This document shows, one piece after another, positions 34,319 through 45,124 of a stretch of 64,000 nt of DNA; position 1 is the stretch's first letter, and every line of letters starts with the position of its first letter. The notes beneath the pieces are model-generated. The model saw only the letters and a list, made by a program, of their open reading frames with translations, was not told where the DNA came from and ran no database searches. Source of the stretch: Ilyonectria destructans (lineage: Eukaryota > Ascomycota > Sordariomycetes > Hypocreales > Nectriaceae); assembly GCA_020740775.1 (NCBI GenBank), contig JAHEWK010000006.1, positions 124,001 through 188,000 of the forward strand, given 5' to 3'. A program made the translations under genes and the position numbers.

Positions 34319-35796
34319 CTAGGCGCTGGTGGAGGGTTTGGGTTCCACTATCACGCCATGCCACTTGTGGAAGACATTCTCTGGGTCGTACTTGCGCTTG
34401 AGCTCGCGCAGCCTTTGGACGTGGTCGCCGAAAGCGTCTTCGGGTGACAAGGACTCGTGTTCCAGGTTGAGATAAAACGGTGCGGGATCGCCTGGGGCTC
34501 GCTCCCCGTGGTAGCCGCAAGTGGTGATGATATAATCAGACAACTCGCGCTTGAAGGCACGAACTTCAGTATCACGAGATGCGTCGTCGTACATGAGCCC
34601 CATGACGGCCAGGTAGTGCTCGCCGCGGTTGGCGAAGGCGGTTGCCTCATGCGGAGTGGCCCGAATGGCGGCCGTGGGGAAGAACTCGAAGGCGAGGATT
34701 GATTTTGTCATGTCGTTGTGAGAGGTGATGAAGTCAAGGAACCGTCGCCCGGCCTCGGCAATGATATCGGCGTCGAGCGGCATCAGCACGCTACAGGAGC
34801 CCATCAGCTTGCGTCCCGGTCCTTCGAATCTTGAGTTGAAGAGCGTATTGGTCGTTGGATATGGCATCGTGCCAGTCAAATTGGCAATAGGGCTGAGTGC
34901 CAGCAAGGGTGCGAAGAATTGCTCTGCCTCGGCTGCAGGACCGTTGTAGAAGACACCTACAATAACGACGGGCATTGTGTATTCCGGCGGCGCCAATGCG
35001 AAGACGATGATGCAGTTGTGGTCAATCTCGCCGCGGTTGTGGAACTCGTTTGCGAAAGCCACGAGTTCTGGCACCTTGTCCAATGTGAACAATAGGGGCC
35101 CGCCCCAAACATCGCCTTGTGGGTGTGCCCGTGATGTAAATCGGGTGACGATGCCGAACTGGGCTCCTGCGCCTCGCACTCCCCAAAACAGATCGGGCTT
35201 TTGGGTCTCGGACACCTCAGCAATAGACCCGTCGGCTAGAACCATCTCGACTGAGACGAGGTTGTCAACAGCAAGCCCGTGACGCGCAGACAAGAAGCCA
35301 TGGCCGCCGCCGAGAACCAGCCCGCCCACGCCTGTTTGGTTGTAAAGCCCGCCGACAGTGGCCAGTCCATGGACAGCGAGCGCCGAGTCGATGTCCCCAA
35401 AAACGCAGCCTCCCTCGTAGGTTACTGTTCGATCTTCCGCGTCCACGCTGACTCTCCGCATGCGCGTCAGGTCTATCACCATCCCGCCAGCCGATGATGA
35501 AGCCCCGCTGGTCGAATGTCCACCGCCGCGAGCCGTCAATGGGACCTTGTGGGCAGTCGCAAACCGGATCGCAGCTGATACCTCTTCCGCGCTGGTCACC
35601 CTTACTACGACCGCCTGGAGATGCTTATCATCAGCGCCCCCTTCTGCACCCTGGGCAACTGACGTCTGATGCTTACCGCTGGCTTCTCAGAGCTGTCGCT
35701 CCATCGCTTCAGACTTTCTTGGTAACCTGCATCGCCTGGCAAGAGCACGTCACCCGCTGTGATTTGTTGTCGAAGCTGGCTAAAAATGTCGCTCAT
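34319..35796 (-). CDS. FAD-linked oxidoreductase (berberine-bridge-enzyme-like), two exons
   Basis: Exon 1 is 35796-35677 and exon 2 is 35614-34319, with a 62-nt intron (donor GTAAGC, acceptor CTCCAG), giving 471 residues. The PCMH-type FAD domain has ARGGGHSTSG; His73 is the expected covalent FAD attachment residue. GVGGLVLGGGHGFLS follows, and the C-terminal BBE segment reads RKYDPENVFHKWHG. The cysteine used for a second FAD bond in bicovalent members is absent (YNQTGVGG instead), so single His linkage is inferred. There is no signal peptide, so it is probably intracellular. An upstream in-frame ATG (35826) would add 10 residues; 35796 (MSDIF) fits the family better. The gene appears intact. 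The substrate is unknown; many relatives act in secondary metabolism. Confidence 0.9.
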
Positions 35797-36900
35797 TTTG
35801 GTCAACCGAGTTTCCTCCCTGCGCATTTATCGACAGGGCTATCAGAGCGTGGAAACGTCGCTTAATGGACACGAAGAAACGACCTCATTTAAAGAGCTGA
35901 AATTGCCTTCTGTAGCTAGAGCGCATTTTGGTCCAGTTGTGTCAGGTGGTTGCAGACTTTTGGCCGCTAATTGAAAAATAAGTGGCGTCCCAACTGCATG
36001 TCATCATGACCATCCATCAGCTCGTCAATGTCATAATGACCTATTTGTGACATAGGCCAGTCAGCTGCAGAGGATCGCTCGCCCGTCATCATATATTTCG
36101 AGTTTTGAAGGCTGGGTACATCGATTTTCACGGCTGGGTGTAACTGAGCGGGGTTGTATTCGTCAATTACCTTCGCTGGCTTTACCAACTTAAGCATCAT
36201 TTTCACATGCTGTTAACCTAAGAATTAGTCTCTTCTCAGCTGCCGAGTTAATGGGCAATTCAGCTGTCCTCCCTCTAACCTCAGTGTCAGATGCGACAAG
36301 ACGAGACTGCGTATTGGTAACTCCTCTCCGAGTGAAAACGCCTAAATCGTAGAGCACTTACTATCCGCCGTCTTTGCTACCTTCTCCGGCTGCTCGGCAT
36401 TTCGACTGCCATATAGTAGGCTTTCTTAAGTGTGAAGAACTGCAACTTCTACCTCCAAGGATCTGGTCTCGGAGCCGCTCTTACTCAGGCAGATGGAAAT
36501 GCTTTACCATCAAACATGTGAATAAAGTGCATTCCCGGTGGGCCTCGGGGGATGCCGCTAGGAGGCGTTCGGCGCGGTCTAACTGAAGTTTAAAGCCAAT
36601 CTTTAATGCAGCATTAGTAAAACAACTCGGGAAGTCCGACACCATTTGTAAGACCAGCCCGATCACCCATACGACTCCGACCCCAAGGCTCCTTAAGGTT
36701 ATGTAATTTAGGCGCGGAACTTGCCGATATGTTAACAATGTGGCGAACATTTGCTGCGCTATTGCACTACCCATTCGGCAGATATTTAATATACCGTCTT
36801 TCACTGGGCGGGTAGTACTACACAACCATCCTCAATCAACTCTACTCTTCATTTTCAGTAGAATAATAGATACCGAAACAACAACCCAAGACCAGTCTGC
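35797..36900. other. Region upstream of the oxidoreductase; uncertain coding remnants
   Basis: Two minus-strand frames look faintly protein-like: 36206-35967 (ends DMQLGRHLFFN) and 36825-36481. Neither can be assigned to a family, and no splice joins them convincingly. They could be pieces of one decayed gene. No firm feature is called. Confidence 0.3.
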
Positions 36901-36927
36901 TGCCGGCTCATCCTGCCTAACATTCTC

Positions 36928-37406
36928 CTCCCTCAACATCAATAACGTCAATATTAATAAGCCTCCCGGGGTCACTCTTTCGCCTCACGAAAAGCTCCTC
37001 GTAGGCAGCCTTCTCGATATTCGCCCTGCCACTCATATTAGTATATAAGTAGATATTAAACTCTATTAAGCAGCTCTACGAAGGTAATCCAACTCTTAAA
37101 CACCTATCCCTCTGGTCGCCACGTGCGACCTTCAGCGACCCTATGGGCATCATGGTAGGGTACGGCGAGTATGCCGCAGGTTGGTACGGAATCCCTGCAC
37201 TCTGCCACGACATACAGATACAATCGCACGCAGTTACGTCGGCTGGAAATCCCATAAAGCTCAACCTGTCCAACAAGTACATAGTAAAGGGCATCAATAA
37301 GAAGCTAACGATAGACTCCGCGGTTCGGATTTACATCAGTAAAGATAGCAAGATTGAGAAGGTGGAAGATCGTTGGGTCGCGAATGTGCCGGAGCGGCCC
37401 ACTTAG
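36928..37406 (+). pseudogene. NTF2/SnoaL-like small protein, damaged
   Basis: A first segment reads PPGVTLSPHEKLLVGSLLDI (to about 37021). A second, after an intron-like gap ending in CAG at 37073, reads LYEGNPTLKHLSLWSPRATF and VTSAGNPIKLNLSNKYIVKG up to a stop at 37406. The order matches a fungal SnoaL-like (NTF2-fold) family as I remember it. No valid donor joins the halves, and the stop comes before the usual C-terminal tail, so it is probably a pseudogene. Confidence 0.6.
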
Positions 37407-38805
37407 AAGCTTCAGACTACACTCTTGGGAGTATTCTAGCGTGGGGATGGCAAAGGGGGAAAGACTGGATGTGGTGGGCTGTTTGTACACCCACTTGGTG
37501 GTGGACATTTTGGGTGAGTCTATTTCTTACTTCAATGTTGCATGCAGAGGGAACCTCGGTGAGTATCTACTAATTCCAGACAGTCAGTGAGGCGTCTGAA
37601 TGGGATGCTGATTCGGTTATATATTAAACCTCTAAAGAACGAAGGCGAACATATTTAAATAGAAGCTATGAGAGAGGGTAAGAAGAAACTGTTGTGATGG
37701 ATTTCTGGAAGAGAGCTGGGCAGTATCCGTGTTGGGGCGGAGAGAAGATGAGAAGGAATGTTATTACGTCACTCGATTTGAGGACTGGGGGTAAGAAGAT
37801 GACTATATAGGTATACCTCTTATAATTGAACCCTGTAGTATGCTATATTCTCCTTTTTGTTGTCCAATTCAGCTTGTGTGTCCTTATAAGTCCTATAACT
37901 CTGTGTCATAAGATAATCTTTATATGCGACCTTGTTTCATTCTTTGCTGGTTCTTTATATGGACTAATAATTATAAACAAGATAGCCTTAGTAGAACAGT
38001 AAGGTTATCTGAGGTCTTATAGCCCCTTATGAGACAGTTTTATATGCTGTTTGGATTTCTCTCCTGTGCTTCTATTATAAATCTAGACCGCTACAGCTTC
38101 ATTACGCTCCGCTAATACGCAGCCATTCTCAAACGTTTACCTCTAGCCCAGATACAAACGGAAAGAGTGACGCATATATGCTTATAACCCACAAATATAC
38201 CAGAGAGTACCGAATATATTTCATCTTTCGGTGATATGGCCTGGCAACCGATGCGGCAGATAGCGTCTTGTTGTATCCCCGGAATGAAAGAATAGTTGCG
38301 TCATCAAGCCATCATCTGCCTACCTAGCATCTTCGCCTCTTCCATAAACCATTCACATTGTGAGTAAATCGGGTGATTTCAGTGGAATGCCTGGGAGGTT
38401 TAGGCTTCTGGGCTGGATTGGTTCCCTTATACTTGCCGTGGGTTGGTGGCTTGAGCGAATAATCTACTAATTACATCAACTATCTTACTTCCTTTTAAGT
38501 TTAGCTCTTTAAGTTCACAGGCGCTCTAGAGGATATTTACTAGATGAGCGACAAGAAACGATCTGATCAGAGGCATATAATCGGTCTCTTTTGTCATATA
38601 TTGTGCGCATAATCTCACCAATCTCATAAATTTCTCATTTTCCCGACTCTTCTGCATTAAGAAATCTATCGCTCAGGAACAAATAAGCTTTCCCTTCCTA
38701 TCAGCACTAAAGCCAGTCCTACTTATCGCCATATCTTACCCAACTAAGCCTTATTTTGTCGGTTCTTTTAAGGGCTGGAATAACAAAGCCCTGAAACATC
38801 CTGCT
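37407..38805. other. Intergenic, moderately AT-rich
   Basis: The first 200 bases may contain the shifted C-terminal tail of the preceding pseudogene. The remainder shows no recognisable protein, RNA gene or repeat shared with the rest of the window. Confidence 0.4.
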
Positions 38806-39336
38806 ATGAAATACTTCAGCGACCTCAATATTGACTTCTGCGAGACCAAGGCTGCACATTCGGTGCCGCATACCAAGTGGAGCACCCAGGACTGGGAGTT
38901 CCAAGCCCAAAGCGGGCAGGTCCTTAGAGGTGAGGAGGCTTGAAAGAGACTTATATATACAACTCGGTTCTATCAGAAGTTTTCAATGGAGCCCCTCTCC
39001 GCTTTTATCCAGGATACGGCAGACGGGTATGATGGCATATTGTTCGGGAATCTATATACCAACTTTGTGGAGCCGGGAGAGAAGAAGCATTCGGACAGCA
39101 AGGGAATTGAGTGGGAGTTGCGGGTCAGTATATTGCTTTAGATGTGGGAATCCGCCGGTCAATTACTGAACGTGATTCAGATTCCAAGAGCCTATCGTCT
39201 TACCTTGGTGAAGGATTCTAGCGGGCTATACGGCCTAAAACTCAGCAAGCTGACTATCGTCGGGGATATTATGGGCACCATAACAGCAGCAGTTCGTAAG
39301 GGGTTGGTTTCACAAGAGGAGGCATTTGGATTCTAG
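38806..39336 (+). pseudogene. Second NTF2/SnoaL-like gene, one in-frame TGA
   Basis: From ATG 38806 the frame reads FCETKAAHSVPHTKWSTQDW, then a TGA where Trp is expected (EEA-stop-KRL, about 38939). It continues through YDGILFGNLYTNFVEPGEKK to WELR. A 57-nt intron (39124-39180, donor GTCAGT, acceptor TTCAG) joins IPRAYRLTLVKDSSGLYG and a Gly/Leu tail ending at 39336. TGG to TGA is a single G-to-A change. The assignment to an NTF2-like family is from memory of the HSVP-TKW and PGEKK patterns. The start is uncertain: the frame is open further upstream. Confidence 0.55.
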
Positions 39337-40089
39337 GTGAACTGAATGGACTGCCAGTTGGTATCAGATTGTGGTGTATTGATTACACTGGATAGGCCGT
39401 CTTAAGAACGATTGAGCCAGGACGACGCAAGCGAGCTGTCATAATTATCCTATCTGCCAAATTGCAGTATATTCCACTTTACTGACTACAGCCACACCAA
39501 TACCACCGACCCTTCACGGAGCTATATGCTCCTAGAGGATTAAAAGAGGGACCGAATAACTGTGGCGACTCTTCTGGGCATAGCCGACAACCGAGAGATA
39601 TTATTCTGTATGACGACGAAAGGACACAGCCATTACACTGGGCTCCCTATATTCAGTTTGGTGTATAATTGATATCCTATTCAACCGTTTCAAACTATTT
39701 AGAGATAGCATGGCAGACTCATAATTCGATACACCCCTTTTCTTAGCTCAGGTGGGACCTGCATTTTTAACTTCTATTGCTTCTCGTCCGTTCCTATAGA
39801 TCCTTAGCTATTCCATCGTAGCAGAATAACTTCGTAATTCCCGCCCAGAATATTTTCGATTTATAAGGGGACAGGATATTATAGAGCTCCTCAACCTCGT
39901 TTTCTATCTCTATATCTACTGTTTAAGCCCCACTGGTATCTACTAATATATTCAAGAGGTCCATATTGAATTCATTACATAGTCGTAGGTATTAAGGCAT
40001 AAGACATAAGATATAGAAATAGAGGTAACATAGTCCACAAGCAAGTAGGCCACTTTCCCCCTTCAACATACTTCTTCAACTTCAATATC
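39337..40089. other. Intergenic
   Basis: No gene or repeat is recognised. The bases just before 40110 probably form the 5' untranslated end of the Fot1-like element. Confidence 0.45.
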
Positions 40090-40109
40090 CAATTGCACCA
40101 CAACCAAAA

Positions 40110-40740
40110 ATGGAATCTTCTTCAAATAAATCTCGAATACTCTCAGCCCTTCAAGCTATCAAAAATAACCCAAAACTCAGCATCGGAAGGCTGCACACAT
40201 CTACAACGCGCCTAGGACAATCCTATAATACCGGATTCGCAGCCTCCACGCTCAATGCAATATCTTGCCCAATTCTCGAAAACTCACACCCCTCGAAGAA
40301 AAAACCCTTCTCGAACGTATTTTCGACTTAGACGGTCGAGGGTTTTTGCCTAATTACAAGAGCGTGGGGGATATGACCAATTCTTTGCTCGCGGACTGCG
40401 ACGGAGGACGCGTCGGGACGAACTGGTCAGCAAACTTCGTTAAGCGACACCCGGAGCTTAAAATGCGTCTAAACCGCGCATACAACTTCCAGAGAGCTCT
40501 CTGCGAAGATCCTACGTTGATTTTCGCGTGGTTTCGCCTTGTATTCAATATACGGACGAAGTACAGTATCCAGGACTTAGATTTCTATAACTTTGACGAG
40601 ACTGGGTTTATGATAGGTATGATCGTTGTATCAATGATTATTACGCGTTGCGAAAGACCCGGGAAGAGAAAGGCCCTTCAGCCCGGTAATCAGGAATGGG
40701 CTACAGTTATTGTCACGGGCCAGATGAGATCAACTCAAGA
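40110..40740 (+). pseudogene. Fot1/pogo-type (Tc1-mariner) transposase, 5' fragment
   Basis: ATG 40110 starts KSRILSALQAIKNNPKLSI. The next segment, RKAAHIYNAPRTIL, is one base out of frame and has a TAA, then the frame stays open to the DDE start (LPNYKSVGDM; FVKRHPELKMR; FYNFDETGFM, containing the first catalytic Asp). Homology ends abruptly near EWATVIV at about 40725, so the 3' part with the other catalytic residues is missing. No TIRs were found. It is a dead fragment. Confidence 0.8.
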
Positions 40741-40744
40741 GGTA

Positions 40745-41063
40745 ATGCACTGTATTGCGAGAATACTACGATGGAGAGGAAAGAGAGAAAGCGGGCAGGC
40801 GCGTAGACGCGTAAACGCGTTGATAGTCCCTGTGGCCTGCCCCGTGCGCCCTAGTTACGTATCGACCCCACCCTGGGTCCAGCACTCCGGACGTTCCCGT
40901 CACAGAATTAGTTATAGATTTTTGAAGAAAAGGAGGAAAATACCGGTAGGTGGGATGAGTGATGCCCCACATTGAAGTCTTGGCTCACGATTAATTGGGC
41001 CACTGCCAAGAATTTTATCCCTGCAAGGGATGATTGCTGAAGCAACGCTTAGGTAAGGGACGA
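40745..41063. other. Unassigned spacer between transposon fragments
   Basis: The frame stays open to 40975 but the protein (Arg-rich) no longer looks like a transposase. Nothing recognisable. Confidence 0.4.
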
Positions 41064-41072
41064 ATGGAATAA

Positions 41073-41771
41073 GGCGAGCCGTACCTGCACCGCCCCGTAC
41101 ACGCACCCCTGGTTTGATTAGTCAGTAACAGCCCCTATAAATCCCCCCAAGTGCCCTAAGAGCCCTATAACAGTAATTATTTTACGGGCTATCTTGACCA
41201 CGCAAAATACAGCATTTTGCACCTCTTCTATGGCCTTCTTTATGACATTTGCTACAGGTAGGCAATTTCTTCTCTAGCGGCTCAATTGACGGCTTGGGCT
41301 CCTGCGGCTCGGGCTCCTGCGGCTCGGGCTCTTGTGGCTGCTGGGGCTCTCGGGGCTGCTGGGGTTCTCGGGGCTGCTGGGGCCCGTGGTTGTGGTGAGA
41401 AAATCGGGCTTCAGTGTGATGTTTGAGATGCCACAGCTCGTAAGAGTCTTCTTTGGCTAGGATTGAAAATTGGCAGCCTTGACGCCAGCGATTGCAAGCA
41501 AATAAAATAGAAGGTCGCTCAGAGCCACCCCAAAATGAACGTGAGCGTCGAATAATAAATTTATAGCCACCAATTGCTGCGTAAATTGCAAGATCTAATG
41601 AAAGATCTTCAAGTGAATCGTAAAGCTGTTGAGGTGGGAGGTCCATTGAGGTAGATGCTAGAGGCAGCCGTTATAGGGCTCTTAGGGCATTTAGGGGGGG
41701 GATTTATAGGGGCCGTTGCTGACTAATCAAACTAGGGGTGCGTGTACGGGGCGGTGCAGGTACGGCTCGCC
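41073..41771. mobile_element. Small MULE-type element, 699 bp, perfect 9-bp TSD
   Basis: The ends GGCGAGCCGTACCTGCACCG and its complement open inverted repeats of about 100 bp with only a few mismatches and one small indel (41073-41172 against 41672-41771). The 9-bp duplication ATGGAATAA is perfect (41064-41072, 41772-41780). Long TIRs with a 9-bp duplication indicate a Mutator-like element. It has no transposase but carries one minus-strand ORF for a MULE-like DNA-binding domain with a zinc knuckle. There is no RIP damage, so it is young or spared. Confidence 0.9.
41182..41646 (-). CDS. FAR1/MULE-like DNA-binding domain with zinc knuckle, inside the small MULE
   Basis: 154 residues, intact, single exon. 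The N-terminal half resembles the zinc region at the front of MULE transposases and FAR1-like proteins (Cys in LFACNRW, then GCQFSILAK, then LWHLKHH and FSHHNHGP). The middle is Pro/Gln/Glu-rich with repeats of PQQPRE and EPQEP. The C-terminus has a zinc knuckle, CSKCHKEGHRRGAKC (CX2CX4HX5C, close to the canonical CX4HX4C). No DDE catalytic domain is present. It might bind the element's long TIRs and act as an accessory factor or a repressor; that is inference. It could also be a deletion remnant of a larger transposase. Confidence 0.72.
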   Translation of the reverse strand: MDLPPQQLYDSLEDLSLDLAIYAAIGGYKFIIRRSRSFWGGSERPSILFACNRWRQGCQFSILAKEDSYELWHLKHHTEARFSHHNHGPQQPREPQQPREPQQPQEPEPQEPEPQEPKPSIEPLEKKLPTCSKCHKEGHRRGAKCCILRGQDSP

Positions 41772-41780
41772 ATGGAATAA

Positions 41781-43293
41781 GGAATAACGTTGTCCACAAG
41801 CATGCGACGCACACAAGCATGTGACGCGCCCCTCCACGCGTCGCGTCTCTTCCACGATAGCCTATAGGGGTCACTGTTGCAAAACCCCAAAAGTCACTGT
41901 GCGAGAGGCGAAAAGGGTTAGCGGCATGGCCATGGTGCCCCGCAGTACATTGCTCCACGTACCCCAGCGTAAATTTCCTGTACTTTTTGGCGTTACGGAA
42001 GGTGCAATCACAAGAGCGGGACCGCAGCGGACCAGCAAAGCGCATTTCTATTACTTCTAATATCAGCCGCTACCATGGCGGTCGAGTTTGACAACACCAA
42101 CGCTCGATTGTCCTCATCCTCATCCTCATCCTCCTCATCCTCCTCATCCTCCTCGTCTGGCTTATTAAGCTGCTGAGTATCGAGTTAGTAGTGTAAATGT
42201 ACCTGACGATTTGATCCTGCTCACAATCCAGAGCCGAGCAGCCTCGGCGATGGTCTCATAATCCTTCGCTCCTCGAGGCTCTTCTCAGCTATTTCACCAC
42301 ATGAAGCCAAAGTGGGAGCTGGTCCTGGAGCAGCAGGACGAGCTGCACCACTACCGCAAGCTCGTAGCTGTTACGCTGCGCGCTGCGCAGCAGTACGCCA
42401 GATATCATCTGGGTCGACATTCGCACGCGTGAGCTGCCGATTTAACTCCCAGAAGGCACATACGGCAGCAAGAGCACCAACGGGGACCTAGAGATGCAGC
42501 TTGATCAGTGGCCCGTTACTTGAGAGCAAGTAAAGATGCTTACCGGCCTGTATGTGTGACCGTTCTTTGCGCAATCCCAGCACGCAGCACCAGTATCTAT
42601 TCAGTGTATGTCAGCGCAGCAGGTATATACTCTGGAGGCAATTCAATATACTATTCTGGGAGGCATACTTATAGCCGGGTGTTTTGGTGGTGCGTGTGAC
42701 GCAGGGGCGGCACGGGAAGTTACATACTGCGCCGAGGGGAGGGACCTTTTTTGTCTGCTTCTTCTTCTGCCCGAATAAATATATTAGCAGCTGTCTCTTA
42801 GTTAAAGGGGACTGATTAGATCTTATAGTTATCTTACCTGTGGATTTGCGGGTGCTGGGCCGGATTAATCCTTTGCTTTTCCTGGCTATATCATTCTTAC
42901 TAAATAAGTCTATATTTATTAAGCTGGTACCTATAATAATAGGATTAACTTTAGATATAATAATATTAATCATTATTAGCTTATCTACAGTAATTAAGAT
43001 ACAGAAGGGGAGGAAGATACTAGGGATAAAATAGACCTGGATTTTATAAATATTTTATAATACTACTAAGAGTGAACTCTAATTTACCTTCCCAGAATAA
43101 GCAGTATTAATTCTAATTCTAACTCGGCGATATTCCACTAACAGCCCCTAATACTAAGCTGCTGCAGGCCAGTATCAGCACTACAGCAAGGTAGTGCAGT
43201 ACGCCAACTTATAGTATAACCAGGTCGTTACTGCTCCCCCTTTTTTCTGATATAAATACCAAGAAATTACCTATACTGTTAACTTTACCACTA
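41781..43293. other. Intergenic with microsatellite and short coding-like piece
   Basis: 42111-42154 is a TCC/TCA microsatellite. 42301-42432 is a short plus-strand frame (WELVLEQQDELHHYRKLVAV) with protein-like composition but no identifiable family. 42600-43290 turns AT-rich with RIP-type sequence. No complete gene is seen. Confidence 0.4.
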
Positions 43294-45027
43294 ATGCAAA
43301 TAGCGCGGCCGCCCAACCCAATCGATAAACACCGTGACTATGTTAGTTTCCTTTACCTCAACAGTGTCTCGCGAAGCAGGATTAAGTATAAGCTTCAAAA
43401 GTGTTGCTATGTTGTCGTCGATCTCAGTACAATCTCTCGCCGAATCGCCAAATGGGGTCTCCCGCGCCAGCAAGCCCGCACTAGAGAAACTCTAGAGTTG
43501 ATAGAGGCCACCTGCGACCTGATCTTCCGCGTTGGACTTACTGAGAGGCAGACTCTGAGCGTTCTACAGAGGCAGGGCTGGCCGATTACGAAAAGAGGTC
43601 TGAAATACATCAGGCTTCACCCGGACTGCCGCTGGGTATACAGGCTTAATAGCGATAAGGAACGCCTTGTGTTGTTGGAAAAAATAGAGCAAGTTATCAT
43701 CGAGATAATATGACGTTCTAATGCTATTTCAGGATATAGCAGAAATCTTCTGCAACCTTATCTCCGTCAATAAAAGCAGCTCTGGGTACTAAGAGACCCC
43801 CTCTTTGAGATATATAAAATTATATTCCCGAATGAGGTTGAGCTCTGGAAAAGGATATTTCGGAGGAAGAAGGGATAGTTTCTTATCCCAGGCCTAAACT
43901 ACCAGTGGTATATCGACGGCTATAATAAGCTTAAAGTATATGGATTCGAGATATATGCCGCAATTAACGCCTACTTGCGCAATATTATCAGGTTCTATAG
44001 TAGCCACTCTGCTATAACTGCCTTAATCATATTGAAGCAGTACTTAGCTGTATATAATGCCTACAGCTTCTGGCTATAGTATTTGCAAGCAGATAGGGGC
44101 AGTGAAATGCTATTAATTGCAGCAGTATATTGGAATTTTATTTTAGCTATAGATGGACAGATAGAATAGTATAGATAAGTCTTTCAGTAAGGCAAGCGAT
44201 TAAAGGACTTATATAAGGCAGCCCTAAGTATAAAGAATATTAAGATTGAGAGTTAGTGGGAGTGTATACTGTATATCTCATTCCGACAGTAGGTAGACTA
44301 CTTTAGGGAGCTCGCCAGGGATGGAGACTTCAACAGTAATATACTGGAGGATCAGATTGCCATCTATATCGTCTTTAAGAATATATTACGCTGAGAGCTC
44401 TTCGACTTTATAGAGGCGTAGAACCTTTATTGGATATACCTCCAGAAGAACCGCCCCCATGTGGTCTACGGCCAGCCCTAGATAAACTACTATTACTTCG
44501 ACCCAGATAAGGCATGCAATTGGGGTATCCCTATTGACTGCTCGGCTCTAGACGAAATAGCGCAGCTATTGGCTGATATTAATATAAGTACTTATTTGGA
44601 GCTGGAGATAAAGAATTGGTGTCGCTAAGTTCTCCTTGAAATAGGCTATAATAATGCAGTCCTTGGAACTCGCCTGGAGCCGGATAAGTTGTGGCCTTTT
44701 AAGTGTTTCTACCTTGGCCTTTGGGATAGAATTATTTAATATATCGAAAGTGGATAACAGTCTGTGCTGGCGTACCGTAAGGCGCCAACTGGGGGCGTTA
44801 CTGAATATATAAGCCACTATATCTGCTCGCGATTTGACCTATCTAAATACATGTAGCAAGTATTGCTTGAACGAGTAAATTAAGCCCGGGAAGATGAATT
44901 TGGAGATGGAGAACCAGCAGAAGAGCTACTTGTTAAATTGGGATTTAAAGACGAGGAAGGAGACGATATTGAAGGAATAAGCAATAATGGGGAGGAAGGT
45001 TACAGTTCGGACAGAGAGCCTAATTAG
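43294..45027 (+). pseudogene. Integrase-type DDE transposase, in-frame stops
   Basis: The frame starts at ATG 43294 with an intact 139-codon N-terminal part (helix-turn-helix-like: TISRRIAKWG; LIFRVGLTERQTLSVLQRQG). After a TGA at 43711 the same frame continues with several TAG/TAA codons to 45027. It shows an integrase-core pattern: YIDGYNKLKVYGFEIYAAI (first Asp), LQADRGSEM (second Asp), a retained Glu after IKIES, and KNRPHVVYGQP near the end. This matches the integrase-core proteins found as repeats in many fungi and other eukaryotes. The stops fit mild RIP. The next gene, on the opposite strand, may be its partner. Confidence 0.72.
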
Positions 45028-45124
45028 TCAATCCTTCCTTTTCCTATATCGAGAAGCGAATATTGTGGGTGTCTTTATGCCTTTAAAGTATATAGAGTGG
45101 GCTGGTGGAAGCTCTTCAGTAGCA

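Noticed and set aside
18304..39336. A secondary-metabolite gene cluster (methyltransferase, oxidoreductase, NTF2-like genes)
   Set aside because: There is no backbone synthase, the members are 15 kb apart, separated by transposons and mostly dead; only a weak cluster-relic idea is kept.
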